NCBI GenBank assembly: GCA_016802295.1
Contig: JAESIW010000200.1
Span: forward strand, 5,018,336 to 5,082,335
Direction of reading: 5' to 3'
From: Brachionus rotundiformis
Lineage: Eukaryota; Rotifera; Eurotatoria; Ploima; Brachionidae
Length of the DNA stretch: 64,000 bases
The notes beneath the pieces were generated by a model, which was not told the DNA's origin, ran no database searches, and worked only from the letters and a program-made list of their open reading frames with translations. Positions 19,317-31,200 of this stretch are shown one piece after another (positions within the stretch are counted from its first letter, which is position 1; each line of letters starts with the position of its first letter). The translations under genes were made by a program, and so were the position numbers.

Positions 19317-21623
19317 ATGGAAAGCAATTTTTCAGCCAATTGGCAATTGTTTCTGAACCAACAACTTGATATTCTACACAAATCGCCGCATGCCTTAGGC
19401 GAATTTAAGGCCTTGAAAACAAATTACCAGCGTCTGGATTTTGTAATCTCATCTGCTCAATTAATTGACAATTATTTGGAATCAATAAATTTTAAAGATG
19501 ACCAAAAAAATGATCAATTAAGTGAAGATTATCGAAAAAAAGGAAATAATTTCTATGCCAAAAAAGATAATCAAAACGCTTTGGACAACTACAATCAAGC
19601 TCTTCTATATGCTCCACACAATTCAAAATCGGTTTACCTAGCTTTTTCGAACAGATCAGCTGTTTTCTTCGATTTGGAGATGTACGAAAGATGCCTAGAT
19701 GATTTGTCAGCATGTGAACATTACATCACACAAATAGATACCAACAAATTTAATTTAGTCTCCAAAATAGTCAAAAGAAAGCTTAAATGCTTAATAAAGC
19801 TAAATCAGACAGAAGTCTTATCTCAGTTTAAAGAGAGCTTTATTTTCAAGCTTTTGGTCAGTGCAGCGTCAGGTGAAAAACAAGAAAGTGAATTGTCAGA
19901 AATCAGCAAATCAGTTGACCTTTTTGCCAGAACGGAATTTAAAAAATCATCTTTATTGGTAAAAAATCATGAGGAAAGCATTTTCAAAACCATCATAAGT
20001 GATTCCTTAGATGTTCAGTTTAGTTCCAAAAAAGGCAGACACTGTCTGGCCAAACATGATATCAAAGCTGGAGAGGTTATTTTTACCGAAAAAGCATACG
20101 CTTCTATTTTGTTGCCAATGGCCAGCTTAAAATACTGTGTATTTTGTTTCAAATCGTTAAAAAGTGAGCCAAATAAAGGCTTTGAATATCTAAATATTCA
20201 TCCGTGTCCACAATGTTCCAGTGTTTTCTACTGTTCCGACCATTGTAGAACTCAGGGTGAAAATTTCCACAAATTTGAGTGTGGTATTCTCAGAACATTG
20301 CTTCATAACTTGGGTCTAGCTCATTTGGCATACAGAATTTTAGACTCAACTAGCCAAGAATTAATCCTAAAATACTCAAACATCCAAAAAGATGGCAACT
20401 ATGAAACCAATTTAATGAATATTGACTATAAAAATGACAATAATGGAAGCAATTATGACCAAGTTTTTAATCTTCTAACTCATGAAAGTAGTACTCATGA
20501 AGACGATTTGTACAAATACTCTTTGACAGCTTTACTTTTGGGAAAGCAATTTGCCAGAGTTTTAAAAAATGGTTCAACTGAATTTTTAAAATTGGTGTCC
20601 AGTTTAATTTTGAGACATTTGTTGCAGTGTATTTGCAATGCCCATGCCATTACCGAACTAAAAGATGACCCTAATGCTCAACAAACATTTAGTAGAGATC
20701 AGCAGCGCTATGGCACTGCCATTTATCCAAGAGTTAGTCTTTTAAATCATTCATGCAATTCAAATGTAATAAGTAGCTTTAAAGAAAATTCAAATATTAT
20801 TGTGGTCAAGGCGTCAAGAAATATTAAAAAATGTGACGAAATTGTGAACAGCTATGGTCCACATTATATCAAAATGACATATTTTGAAAGAAAACAGGCA
20901 CTGAATGAACAGTACCATTTTGATTGTGACTGTGGTGAGTGTTTGAACCAGTCAAAGTTGTTCAAAGAGCGAAAATTAACAGGCTTGAAGTGTTGGTATT
21001 GTGGTGGAAAAAAAGTTTTCAGCACAACCAAATGGTCAACAAGTTCTAATGGTCTTTTGCTTGAGTGTTCCCAATGTGCCAAAGAAATCGAGTTGCTTGC
21101 CTACACTGCCAAATTCGATTCAGTCAACTCTATTTTGGACTCAATCGACACAGAATGTGTAAATGATGAATACACAAAAAAATGTATTAAGAAACTTGAA
21201 GAAATGGTTAAAGAATGTAGAAAATATCTGTGTATTAGTGATGATTTAGTGGTCGATTTTGGCACAGAAGTTGATAGCAATGTGAAAATTTTTTATCTGG
21301 ATTTTTCCAAATTGGTGGATCTACTCGCTAGACTGAACTGTAATTCAACAAATTTGGTCTATGGTTGTTCATTATTGGAAAAAAATACAAAGTTATTAGA
21401 ATATTTGTATGATGCTAATGAGAATGAAGTTAATATTGAGCTTGGCCATGAATTTTTTAAACTATCCGAGCTTCAGTGTGTGATTAACGAGTTTGGAAAA
21501 GCGCTCCATTCGATCAATAGAGCTATCTCAATAGCAGAGTGTGTATATTCAAAAGAGAGTGCTCTTCTAAAAGAATATTATCAAGTTAAAAACCATATAA
21601 AAAGTTTATATTTTAATAAATAA
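19317..21623 (+). CDS. SMYD4: SET and MYND domain protein 4 (SMYD4)
   Basis: One intronless frame of 768 residues; vertebrate SMYD4 has about 800. The SMYD family are SAM-dependent lysine methyltransferases, and SMYD4 homologues are linked to muscle and heart development. Layout: an N-terminal TPR-like helical repeat near residues 65-135 (RKKGNNFYAKKDNQNALDNY), the first part of SET near 238-260 (KKGRHCLAKHDIKAGE), and a MYND zinc finger near 273-320 (CVFC...CPQC...YCSDHC...HKFEC). The main SET core holds LLNHSCNSNV near 475, the cofactor-binding NHSC motif, and IVNSYGPHY. A cysteine-rich post-SET CDCGEC lies near 536, then a C-terminal helical TPR-like part. An extra Cys pair (CWYCGGK) follows post-SET. 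All catalytic motifs look intact. Confidence 0.93.
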   Translation: MESNFSANWQLFLNQQLDILHKSPHALGEFKALKTNYQRLDFVISSAQLIDNYLESINFKDDQKNDQLSEDYRKKGNNFYAKKDNQNALDNYNQALLYAPHNSKSVYLAFSNRSAVFFDLEMYERCLDDLSACEHYITQIDTNKFNLVSKIVKRKLKCLIKLNQTEVLSQFKESFIFKLLVSAASGEKQESELSEISKSVDLFARTEFKKSSLLVKNHEESIFKTIISDSLDVQFSSKKGRHCLAKHDIKAGEVIFTEKAYASILLPMASLKYCVFCFKSLKSEPNKGFEYLNIHPCPQCSSVFYCSDHCRTQGENFHKFECGILRTLLHNLGLAHLAYRILDSTSQELILKYSNIQKDGNYETNLMNIDYKNDNNGSNYDQVFNLLTHESSTHEDDLYKYSLTALLLGKQFARVLKNGSTEFLKLVSSLILRHLLQCICNAHAITELKDDPNAQQTFSRDQQRYGTAIYPRVSLLNHSCNSNVISSFKENSNIIVVKASRNIKKCDEIVNSYGPHYIKMTYFERKQALNEQYHFDCDCGECLNQSKLFKERKLTGLKCWYCGGKKVFSTTKWSTSSNGLLLECSQCAKEIELLAYTAKFDSVNSILDSIDTECVNDEYTKKCIKKLEEMVKECRKYLCISDDLVVDFGTEVDSNVKIFYLDFSKLVDLLARLNCNSTNLVYGCSLLEKNTKLLEYLYDANENEVNIELGHEFFKLSELQCVINEFGKALHSINRAISIAECVYSKESALLKEYYQVKNHIKSLYFNK

Positions 21624-22923
21624 GAGTTTTTATTATAAGAAAATATTTATTCTAGTTAGAGTATTAAAGCAATTAAGGCATTTTATCTATCTTTTTTTTA
21701 TAATTATCGTTGAAGTCTTTTTTAATAGGCCCTAACAACATGCTCAATTAAATTTTAATCCGATTGATATTTTATAGGTGAAAATCCTGAGAAACCTACA
21801 TATAATTGTAGTAAAATAAAAATATCCAAATTTAAATATGAAAATTTCTGTTTAATTTATTAATATACTTTGTATATAAATTGCTTTGAAAAATTTAACA
21901 TGGTTGTACTGGACGAAAAATCAAAACTTAAAAGATGTGTATACGAGAATTGGTGGTGCTTCATATTATTTTATAAGAAAAATTTAAAAAAGACATTACA
22001 ACAGTCAAAAAAACATGTCAAAAAATGATTTATTGGCAAGAATTCTAAAATTAAGTTGGTCTCACTTATGGCATTTATAAGTAAAAGAAAATTTTCTGTA
22101 ATAAATAAAAGATTGGATAGACTTGTAAACAAATTTAAATTTCAAAAAGTTTTCTTAAAACTTATTCATTCCCGAGCATAACAAATGAAATATGTCCAAA
22201 TTGAATTAAAATTAAATTTGATTTTCAGATTCGATTATGTGGTTAATTCCGAATATTCTGAGTAAACGACATGTCGGTAATATAGGATTATTACGATATA
22301 AAATTAATTAATAGTAAAATATTTTAGATTTTGATTAATAAAGTTTGCAAAAAAATTACTTTTGGAGAAAATAACTTTCTATTCATCTTTATTTAAAATA
22401 TTTAATAATAAGTTTTAATAATAAGACAAAAATTTATTAATAAGAGCATTCTTATAAATTGTTCATATTATAATTAATATAAAATATCAAAAACAAATAC
22501 AAGACCAAAATCAATCATTTAAAAATATAGAAAAATTAAAAAAAATTGATTTAACAAAAAGCTGCGTTAAGTAAATTAACAATTTTTATTATTTTATTTA
22601 CGGAAATCGTTCAAAATGATAAAATCAAATAAATGAATCTAGGAACTTTATCCAGGTGTTTTTATATTTTCAAGGCTTTAAAAGACTTTTAAAGGAATAG
22701 AAGGAATAAAATACAAACTTAGCTTTTAAACATATCAAGACAATATTAGTTTAGAAAAATTTTAAAATTTTAATTATTATTTAGAAAATATCAAATAAAA
22801 TTATATTTGTTCAAAAGTCAAATTTATTGTCTTTCAAAAAAAATTTTTAAAAAAGAAAATATAATTAATTAAGTTTTCTATAAATGCCAAAAAAATCTCT
22901 TGATTTTTATCTAGGAATTAGTG
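21624..22923. repeat. Intergenic, carrying dispersed repeat R1 copy 2 (21840-22020, minus)
   Basis: 21840-22020 is the inverted relative of 10730-10905. The core AATTTAACATGGTTGTACTGG at 21895-21915 is near-exact. The rest, up to UBE3D, is AT-rich with no supported gene. Confidence 0.6.
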
Positions 22924-24034
22924 ATGAACTTTTACGCCGAGTATTTGGAGAATTTAAATCAATTAAATTTAATATTCAATGCTGAAAAAAGCCTTATCTC
23001 GTAAATTAAACAAATATTAACCTTTTTAAACTAAAAGCTTTTAACATATTGATAGGCATTACACAATAGATGAAAAGTGGTTTAATCTGGCATTGAGCTC
23101 AAATAATGAAGCAAATATGAAAATTAATTTGAATGCATTTGAGTACAATGCGATCAATTTGAAAGAAATCAAATTGAATGCTCAAAATGAATCAATAGAG
23201 TCGATTTTCAGACTCAGTTCGGCAAAGTTAATTAAAAAGCCGAGCAGATCGAGTATCCTTGAAAACCCATTTAGCACTATTGCCAGCATTAAATGCTTAA
23301 ATTGTCGAGAAGACATCCTAAAACCATCTACTGGTTTTAATTACCTTAAATTGCCTGAAAATGATCTTGACGAACTTGCAGACAACTTTTTCTGCCACTT
23401 GCATGACCATAATCACAACAAATGTCATGAAGAAGACTTGACCAATGCCCTGAACCCAATGCGGGACAACAAACAGCTAAGAAAATCCATTTTGGGAAAT
23501 TTGACCACTATTGTGCTCAACACAAATCATCTCATCCCCGGGTCTATCAATCAAGAGTCTCTTGAGCTCAAATGTTCTAAATGTTTGTCTAATATTGGCT
23601 ACTCGAAGAAGAATTCTTCCGATTTTTATGTTTGGAAAAGTAACGTGGTCATAAATGACACTTTTGTTTTCGATGTCTTGTGCTTGGGATCACAGCTTGG
23701 TCAGGGCAAATACCTTTTTGAGTCAAAAAAGTGCTCTAGGGCTCTTTTTGTATGGATATTGAATGACAAAGCCCTCTTCAAACACTACCAATTGACCAAT
23801 TTAAACGCTGAGATAGAATTAAATTTTAATTTGGTTAAAAAAAGTTTATTTAAATTATTATTAAAAGATAAAGATGACCAAGAGATAAAAAAATTTAAAA
23901 ATGACTGCAATGTGGAGCAAATTTTATTGTCCAAAGAGCAGTTGGAAAATTTGGTTAATTTTATGAATGAATCGAACAGTCAACTATGCTCGTCACTGCG
24001 CAAATCAAATGACTTTTATTTTTCCATTTTCTAG
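22924..24034 (+). CDS. UBE3D: E3 ubiquitin-protein ligase E3D (UBE3D, HECT-like E2-binding protein)
   Basis: Exons 22924-23000 and 23056-24034 give 351 residues; the human protein has 389. The start MNFYAEYLENLNQ is chosen because only this frame joins the second exon in phase (..SLI-SHYTIDEKW). Family features are a Cys pair (CLNCRED near residue 88), LPENDLDELADNFFCHLHDH, matching the LPSxxWxxLxxxWxCH block, a second pair in CSKCLSNIGY followed by DFYVWK, and the C-terminal LCSSLRKSNDFYFSIF block shared by UBE3D proteins. UBE3D binds cyclin-B-charged E2 enzymes and also stabilises the CPSF73 nuclease. Conservation outside these blocks is modest but their order is right. Confidence 0.85.
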
Positions 24035-24130
24035 GACTAAATATCATCTATCATCTTTTTTGTTTCCATGACAACCATATAATCTTCTAACTATCCTTAA
24101 TTTGAATAAAAATTTTTTATTAGAAATAAA

Positions 24131-24779
24131 ATGTCCTCTTTTGACGACCTAAAAAATGGTAAATTTAATCTAAATTGCCTAATAGAGAAAATTATATACG
24201 TAATTTAAGTGCTCAAGGATGCACTGGACAACAAAGGTGTAATCAACAGTGTCAAAGCCAAACTAAGAGCTGAGATTTTTTCCGTCCTCGAGGACAACAC
24301 ATTTGACAAGCCGATGGTATCGCAAGAAAATCTGTTAATAAACGAGCTCATCAGGGAATATATGGAGTTCAATCACTATCAGTATTCAAAATCTGTCTTT
24401 TTAAAAGGTATTTTGGCATCTCTTAGATCTGCATATCTAATTTTTTGCTGGTACAGAAAGCAATCAGCCATCAGCGCCACTCAATAGAGAAATAATGGCT
24501 GCCGAGCTCCACATTAGGGAGAATAGTACCACCAAACAGGTGTAAGTATTTAATTTTATTTTGTTTAGGCAAAAGAAGGAAGTGTTTTAAGAACATTTTT
24601 ATTCTAGGCCGTTGATTTATTCTGTGTTGTGGAATTTGTTGAACAAAGATCCGCTGAAAGAAGACGATGAAGAGATACATGTGGAAAAAAATGTTTATCA
24701 TCCATATAAAAACAAAAATAATAATCCAATAAACAAGAATATTAATATTTATAAATATAATCAGGAGCATTTAGACTGA
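24131..24779 (+). CDS. CEP20: Centrosomal protein 20 (FOPNL/CEP20), LisH protein
   Basis: Exons 24131-24158, 24210-24407, 24457-24541 and 24608-24779 give 160 residues; the human protein has 174. It is a small FOP-like LisH protein of centriolar satellites and basal bodies needed for ciliogenesis. The match runs through DLKNVLKDALDNKGVINSVK, KLRAEIFSVLED, ENLLINELIREYMEFNHYQY (LisH dimerisation motif), then SVFLKESNQPSAPLNREIMAAEL and PLIYSVLWNLL. The third donor must be the downstream GTAAGT (24542) so that the last exon reads PLIYSVL. The C-terminus is a basic, Asn-rich tail without known match. It lies only 96 bp after UBE3D on the same strand. Confidence 0.92.
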
Positions 24780-27700
24780 TTTTATTTGCAAATTTTATTT
24801 TTTATTATCTATAATAAATTTTTCAACACTTTTTTGTTTAATTTTACTTTTTTTTTAGCTAATTTATTAAGCTTGATGCAATTTTTTCTAGCTAATTTTC
24901 GATTATTTAATTAAATGGAACATATTTCCGAGATTCTTGGTAACATTTTAAATTAAGTATTTAAAATTATTTGAGTATTTTTTTTTAAATGAGGAAATGG
25001 TTTAAATTTTCAAAAGCTGTTTTAAAAATTTAATCGAAGCAAATAAATTATATAAAAAATTGTTATTTTTAACAAAAAATTATTAAAATTAACCAAATAT
25101 TTTCATGTGATAAACAATGCCATTTAAGTTTAGGATTTTTTCGATTTTTCTAAATTACTTAATAGGCAATAAACTTATATTCTTATTAGAATTTAATTAA
25201 ATAGCATTGTTGTAAACAAACTTATTTTTAATAAATAATTATAATCATGTTAGTGAATTTAAAATCGACTAATTGATTCTATTCTCTCAAGTATTTTAAA
25301 AAAAAAGCTCTTTCTCTGTTCAACTCAATTAAATTATATTTAAAATGATAAACTAATCATTCTGAAAAAGCTAATTTATTTCTGTCTAGTCGGCGGTCAA
25401 AATCGGCCCAAATGTCAAAATAAAAATCTTTCTCAAACTACAAAAAAAATTCTTCTTAATTAATTAACTTTAAGGCTTTATCTATTTTTATAAGTTTTTA
25501 TGATTTTTCATATTAAATTTCTTAAGCAATCGATATTATGTTTTTATAATTTTGAGTTTTCTCCAAGCTAAATGTAACCTGAGGTACTGATCTTGACTTA
25601 AATAGGACTCATGGGATCCTTACGTCAATCAAGTTTACCATCTAATCCAATTACTAAATGGCAAAATCGAACCAATTAGGCTAGTTTTAAATTGAGTCGT
25701 AAAAGTGCCACTTTCTTGGCTTTACCAAACTCCTCAATGAGTAATTTTAACAAAATTAATAATAAAATTTTATAAGGAAAGCATTGTTTTAGCATCTAAA
25801 TGCCGATTGCATTAAAAGATATAAATTTTTTATATCATATATTAATGATTTAAGATTTGTTTGAAAAAGAGCGCGTTCCAAATTGTAAAAATCTCTTATG
25901 AAATTTAATTAAATGATAAAAATCAAATTATATTTATCAAATAACTAAAATATCATCTAAAAAAAAAAACATATAAAAAATTTCTCTTGTCTAATTTTTA
26001 TTGATTTAGTAAAATAAAATCTTATTTCACCATACAAACGCAAATGGCTTCTATTAGACTGTTGTTTATTAATTAAAATTTTACTCTTCGATTGAGCTGT
26101 GTATGTTTAATTAATTAATCAACAAGACTTAATTATTAACCAACATTCGTTCCTGTCCTACTAGATTAAGCAATGATCGATTTTTTACATTTTGACTATT
26201 AATCATTTTAGGCGAATTTTTTCTCTTATAAAAAAATTCAGAACTAAAATTCATTAAAATTCAGAACTAGATAAGAAATTTTTATTTATTCAAATTTTCA
26301 TATTTGTCTCATATTACTAATAGTTCATTAATCAATAATAGCACCAAAAATATATTTGCTGATAATAAGTTTCTGTTTAATAAAAGTATTAATAATAATA
26401 ATAATAATAAGGTCAGAATTATATTTAGCTATGACATGGGCGCCCTAATAAATTTTAATTTAAATAATAAATTTTGAAAGTTAGGCAAAGAGTGATTGAT
26501 TAATGAATCTTATTTGTCACATAATACGCTTGGAACAAGATTCGGCACAATGAGCTCTAGAATCAATTAGCTCAATAACCATCTGCACATGATGCAAAAC
26601 AGAGATATTAAAAAGAATTGTTTTTTTATTTTTATATTTGGGGTAAACAAATCCTTGAGCTAGATAAGCCTCGGCTTTTTTGGCTTAAAATAACAACGGT
26701 ATAGAAAAAAAATTGAAATTTTTTGTTTGCCTAAGAATATCTGCTATTTTTGTTATTAAATTAATTGATTTATTATGAAATTAAGCATTTTTTGTTGCTT
26801 TGGAAATTCAATTATAATCCTGAATGATGAGCTTTAAATAAAGCCAATTTGACGAGTTGTTCAGAAATGCTTGCATCAGGGCTATCAGATACCAGGCTCA
26901 TGTCTGGTCTGGTCTGGTCTGCTCCGATCTAAGATATGCTCACTAATTAGGTTTATTATTAATATAGGCTAGTGTGGCAAACTTGGAATAGAAGTTTCGT
27001 GCCAGGACAACTTTGCGTTTTAGTCAAGTTCTTGGCATTGCCTGAATTTAAATTTTGTTTCCTATTTATTCATGCAATCATAATTTCATTTAATCAATCT
27101 TAATATTTTTTATTCATTTGGCATTAAGTTTCAAATCAATTGATATTTGTATTCTTTAATGTTATATATTGTTTGTTAGAATAATATTTTCTTAAGTTGA
27201 TTGGAATTTTAGCTCAAAATTATATAATGTGTTATAAATGAAATAAATTTTAAAAATTATATCTCCAGTGAGAGAACGAGTTTAATTTTTAATTAGAGGG
27301 CTTTTAAAAGTTAAATCTTAAATTTCTAATTGAAAGAGAAAGGGGTCCAATCTATCAAATATTGAATAACACTCATCCCACTTAAATGGATTGCTTGGTG
27401 CAGCGAATTTCTTTTTTCTAGGGCTTTGGCAATCAATCAAAGTTTGTTTTGTTTTAAATTGATTTGAGTTTAATTTATGGCCGCTTATGTGCCAAAAAGT
27501 GTCTAAACAAAGTGCGCCACTGTTTACACTACTTAAAGCCAAGTTGGATTTATTGCTGCCTAAATGCGGCAAATGAATTCAATCCAAATTGAATCCACTC
27601 AAAATAATCAATAATTTAGAATTTAAATTTAAAAAATATATATTTATATAATTTCTGCTTTTTGTGTTATAATAATGAGAATTTTTGTTTCTTTTCGCTA

Positions 27701-27785
27701 GTCACAAAAGAATATAACAATAGATTTTTGCATTTAATTTTGATAATTTTTTTTCTTCTCACAGAAAATTGTTTTGTTTGACTTA
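24780..27785. other. 3 kb gene-poor region
   Basis: No supported gene. There is an (AAT)n microsatellite at 26389-26410 and a short CTGGT repeat near 26900. Two GC-richer patches, about 25560-25740 and 26520-26600, have no open frame and could be regulatory sequence for the downstream channel gene. The 84-residue minus-strand frame at 27318-27572 has no motif. Confidence 0.4.
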
Positions 27786-28145
27786 TCGGAATTTTTAATT
27801 TTTAATTTCTCTTCCTTTAAGTTTAATTAAATGTAAAAGTTTGGCACCTATTTTCCAAAAAATCAATCAAACAGTGTCCAAATAAACCACGTAACCACAG
27901 CTACATAATTTTTCCAAATTTAAAATTTTTCTTAATTAAATTTTATCATGTCTTGTCATTGAGCAAATTTTTAATTTTTAATTTTTAATTTCTCTTCCTT
28001 TAAGTTTAATTAAATGTAAAAGTTTGGCACCTATTTTCCAAAAAATCAATCAAACAGTGTCCAAATAAACCACGTAACCACAGCTACATAATTTTTCCAA
28101 ATTTAAAATTTTTCTTAATTAAATTTTATCATGTCTTATCATTGA
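27786..28145. repeat. Tandem duplication, period ~183 bp
   Basis: 27791-27965 and 27974-28145 are nearly identical: both contain CTTCCTTTAAGTTTAATTAA, AAACAGTGTCCAAATAAACC and CACGTAACCACAGCTACATA, and end in TTTTATCATGTCTT[GA]TCATTGA. It is a recent local duplication just upstream of the Kir start codon (28218), probably in its promoter or 5' leader region. Confidence 0.85.
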
Positions 28146-28217
28146 ATAAAATTATAATTCTCATTTTTATCAAGGAGCTAATGCTCGACTTTTAGTTACC
28201 AAAATTGTACTAATAAA

Positions 28218-31200
28218 ATGAATTCGGAAACAAGGCAAGAAAGTTCCAAATTACTGAAGAGCCAGAGCAACGATGACCAGTCGAATACCATAGCACAGGT
28301 ATCCTCGTCTCTGATGTCTATATCGAGTAAAAAGCATAAAAATTCGAGTCTAAATCTAAACAAAAAAAATACCAATCCGGCACATTTTTTAAGCTCGATC
28401 AAAAACTCGACCCTGAATGTTTTGTCCAAGCCGCTTAACCTGTCCAGATCGCCATCTCCACAAATGGTCACCAGAAAGCAATTCAAGCCCATTGATCTCG
28501 AAGCTAACATAATTGTTGACAATAAGCTGGACCTGATCGAGTCAAGCGATGATGAAGAAATTAGCCAATATGATGAAAACATGGACAAAGAAGCCTTCTC
28601 GGTCAATGACGACCAGAATCAAAATCGGAACGTTCTGGTCAAAAAAGACTCCTCCGTTTGCAAAGCAGTTCAAGAATCCGATTCGGACTCGGACACCAGC
28701 ACTTCTAACCAAGATTGTCCAGAACACTCAAAGCTAAACATGTGCTCTAATTCTAAGCCTTCGTTGAAGACTCTTTCCTACTCCAATCCGGTTAATACCA
28801 GCTCACAGATTCTTGGAAAGCCACGAGAAAGCAAATTCAAGTGTAAATTTAATTTAAATATTTCTTAACAGTTAAAAAGATATTAATAATCGACTTATTT
28901 TTATTAATTAATTTGCTGATAAATGATAAAGGTTTAATTTTTTTTACATTGGTCTCAAAAGACGCAATTAATTCAAAATTAATATCAATATTTACATTTA
29001 AACACTTATCTCTAGGCGGATTAGAAAAAAAAACTGTTTTAAATGCTTTTAATTTTCCAGAATCAATATTTATAATGGTTTTAATGACAAAATTTGCGTA
29101 AACATTTGTATCAGATAAAATCCTTATACTTCTAAAATGGCAAAAGAAACTAAAGTTTGGATTTTTTTAATTAATTTGAATCCGTATATGGAAAAAAATG
29201 ATAATTTCCGATAAACAAAATGCATAGATATCCTTGTATCTTTCTATATCTCTCTCTCTAAGTGCTTATCTTAATTTTTCATCATTGCACACAATCAAAA
29301 CAACTGAGTTAATTGTTTCTAGAAGATAAATTTAAAAAAGATAACAAAAATTTTTTAAAATATAGATCCGATAGAATTGTAATCTTATGAATTCATTTTT
29401 GGTTCAATTCTATTTTTTTTCATTTAAAATAATTAGCAAATAATGTTTATTTACTTGAGTTTTTATGTTTTTTTATGTCAATTTTTCTTAAAATAAAATG
29501 TTATAATTAAAAGAGACAATTGTAAGCAGAAGACTGATTTATTTCCAAATTAAGTTTGTTATCAGTTTTGAGTAACATTTTTATCAAGATAAAAATCTAG
29601 TTGTGATATATTTTAAAATACTTTAACTTCGAGTAAATAAAATTTTTTTTTTCCAATTAAAACTAATTAGAAGAAGTTCTTAATGACGTGATTATTTAAA
29701 AAAGGAAACTAAATACTTTATTAGCTTTTTTATAAAGGGTTGCTTATCAATTCATTTACTTTAGCATCTAATTTATCAAGATTAAATTAGAAAAAAACAT
29801 CTAAATTTTTTTTGACCAAAAGATTATCTTATCTCTGTATTCCAAGAAGTTTTCATTTTAGTTCTTCTAAATCATTTAGTAAATACTGAAAAATTCAAAA
29901 AAATTTAGATGATTTCTTCCCTAAATTTATTTTGACAGATAACATTTTTAATCAAAAAATCAGAATAATTAATTTGATAATTTTTCTCGGAAAAATACCT
30001 TTTAAATTACTCAATTAATTTAATCTTAAAAATCAATTTTATTGGATTTTAAAAGTGTTTTTAATTGAAAAAAATTATAAAATTAAAATTATCTATTATT
30101 ATATTTCATCTGATCTAAAACAAGACAACTAATAATTATCATTTATCGTATTAAATTTGATATAATTTGTTTTTATAAAATTATATATTTTTTATTTCTT
30201 AGTAAATCAACCGATAAGCATAATAATAAACGATGTATCAAATAATGGCGAAAATATGAGCCCGAATAGTCCACTGATAGTGGCACAAGGACTAGATATG
30301 AAAGTACAAAAAGCCGAACCAAATGAACCATTGACACCTAAGTCTCTTAATTTGCCATTGAAAACAATTCTATCTAATTCAAGTACCAAGCTATTGAACA
30401 CCATTGATGCATCTAATTTGCTTGACATCGGACTGCAAAATCCGACGCGTCAATCAGTGTCATTTCTTGACGAATCTGGCAAAATAAACAGTCCAAATAA
30501 AGACTGCAACCAACCGGACTCGTTTGTGTCATCTGACTATTTGAAAGGATTAGATAACAATGAAAGATTGGCACTTAGTCCAGAGCCTGGTTTGAGCTCT
30601 TCGTTCACATCTTCGACCATAAACACGGGACTCACATCGAGCTATTCACCATCGCTGATGAATCGCCAATTTTCAAACGCATCTCAAGTTCCGATCAAAG
30701 TTTTGCACAAAACGATGACCAAAGGCTCCAAGGCCATGCGCATCATGGGCAGCAACAACACGAATGGCTTGGCAAATGGCTATTTGAAAAACTCGGCTAA
30801 TGAAGGCAGCAATCGTTCTGGTATGCGCACCTCAAACAGCAAGAAACAACACCAAAAAAGACTTTTTTTCAAAAATGGTAACATAAACATTTCACGATGT
30901 AACATAGACAAACGACGCCGTCGCTATCTCACAGACATTTTTACCACCTTAATTGACCTCAAGTGGAGATATAACATTTTGGTATTTGCACTAGGCTTTT
31001 TTATAAGCTGGACATTTTTTGCTTTTATGTGGTATCTGATATCATACATGCATGGTGACATGGACGATAGGGTTAAGAATAAAACTGTTTGCATATCTGG
31101 TATAAATGGACTAGCTGGTGCTATTCTTTTTTCAATAGAGACTCAACAAACAATTGGCTATGGGGTTCGGTTCACCACCGAAAAGTGTCCAGAAGCCATT

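Noticed and set aside
27318..27572. 84-residue minus-strand frame
   Set aside because: No motif, no splice support, and length within chance expectation.
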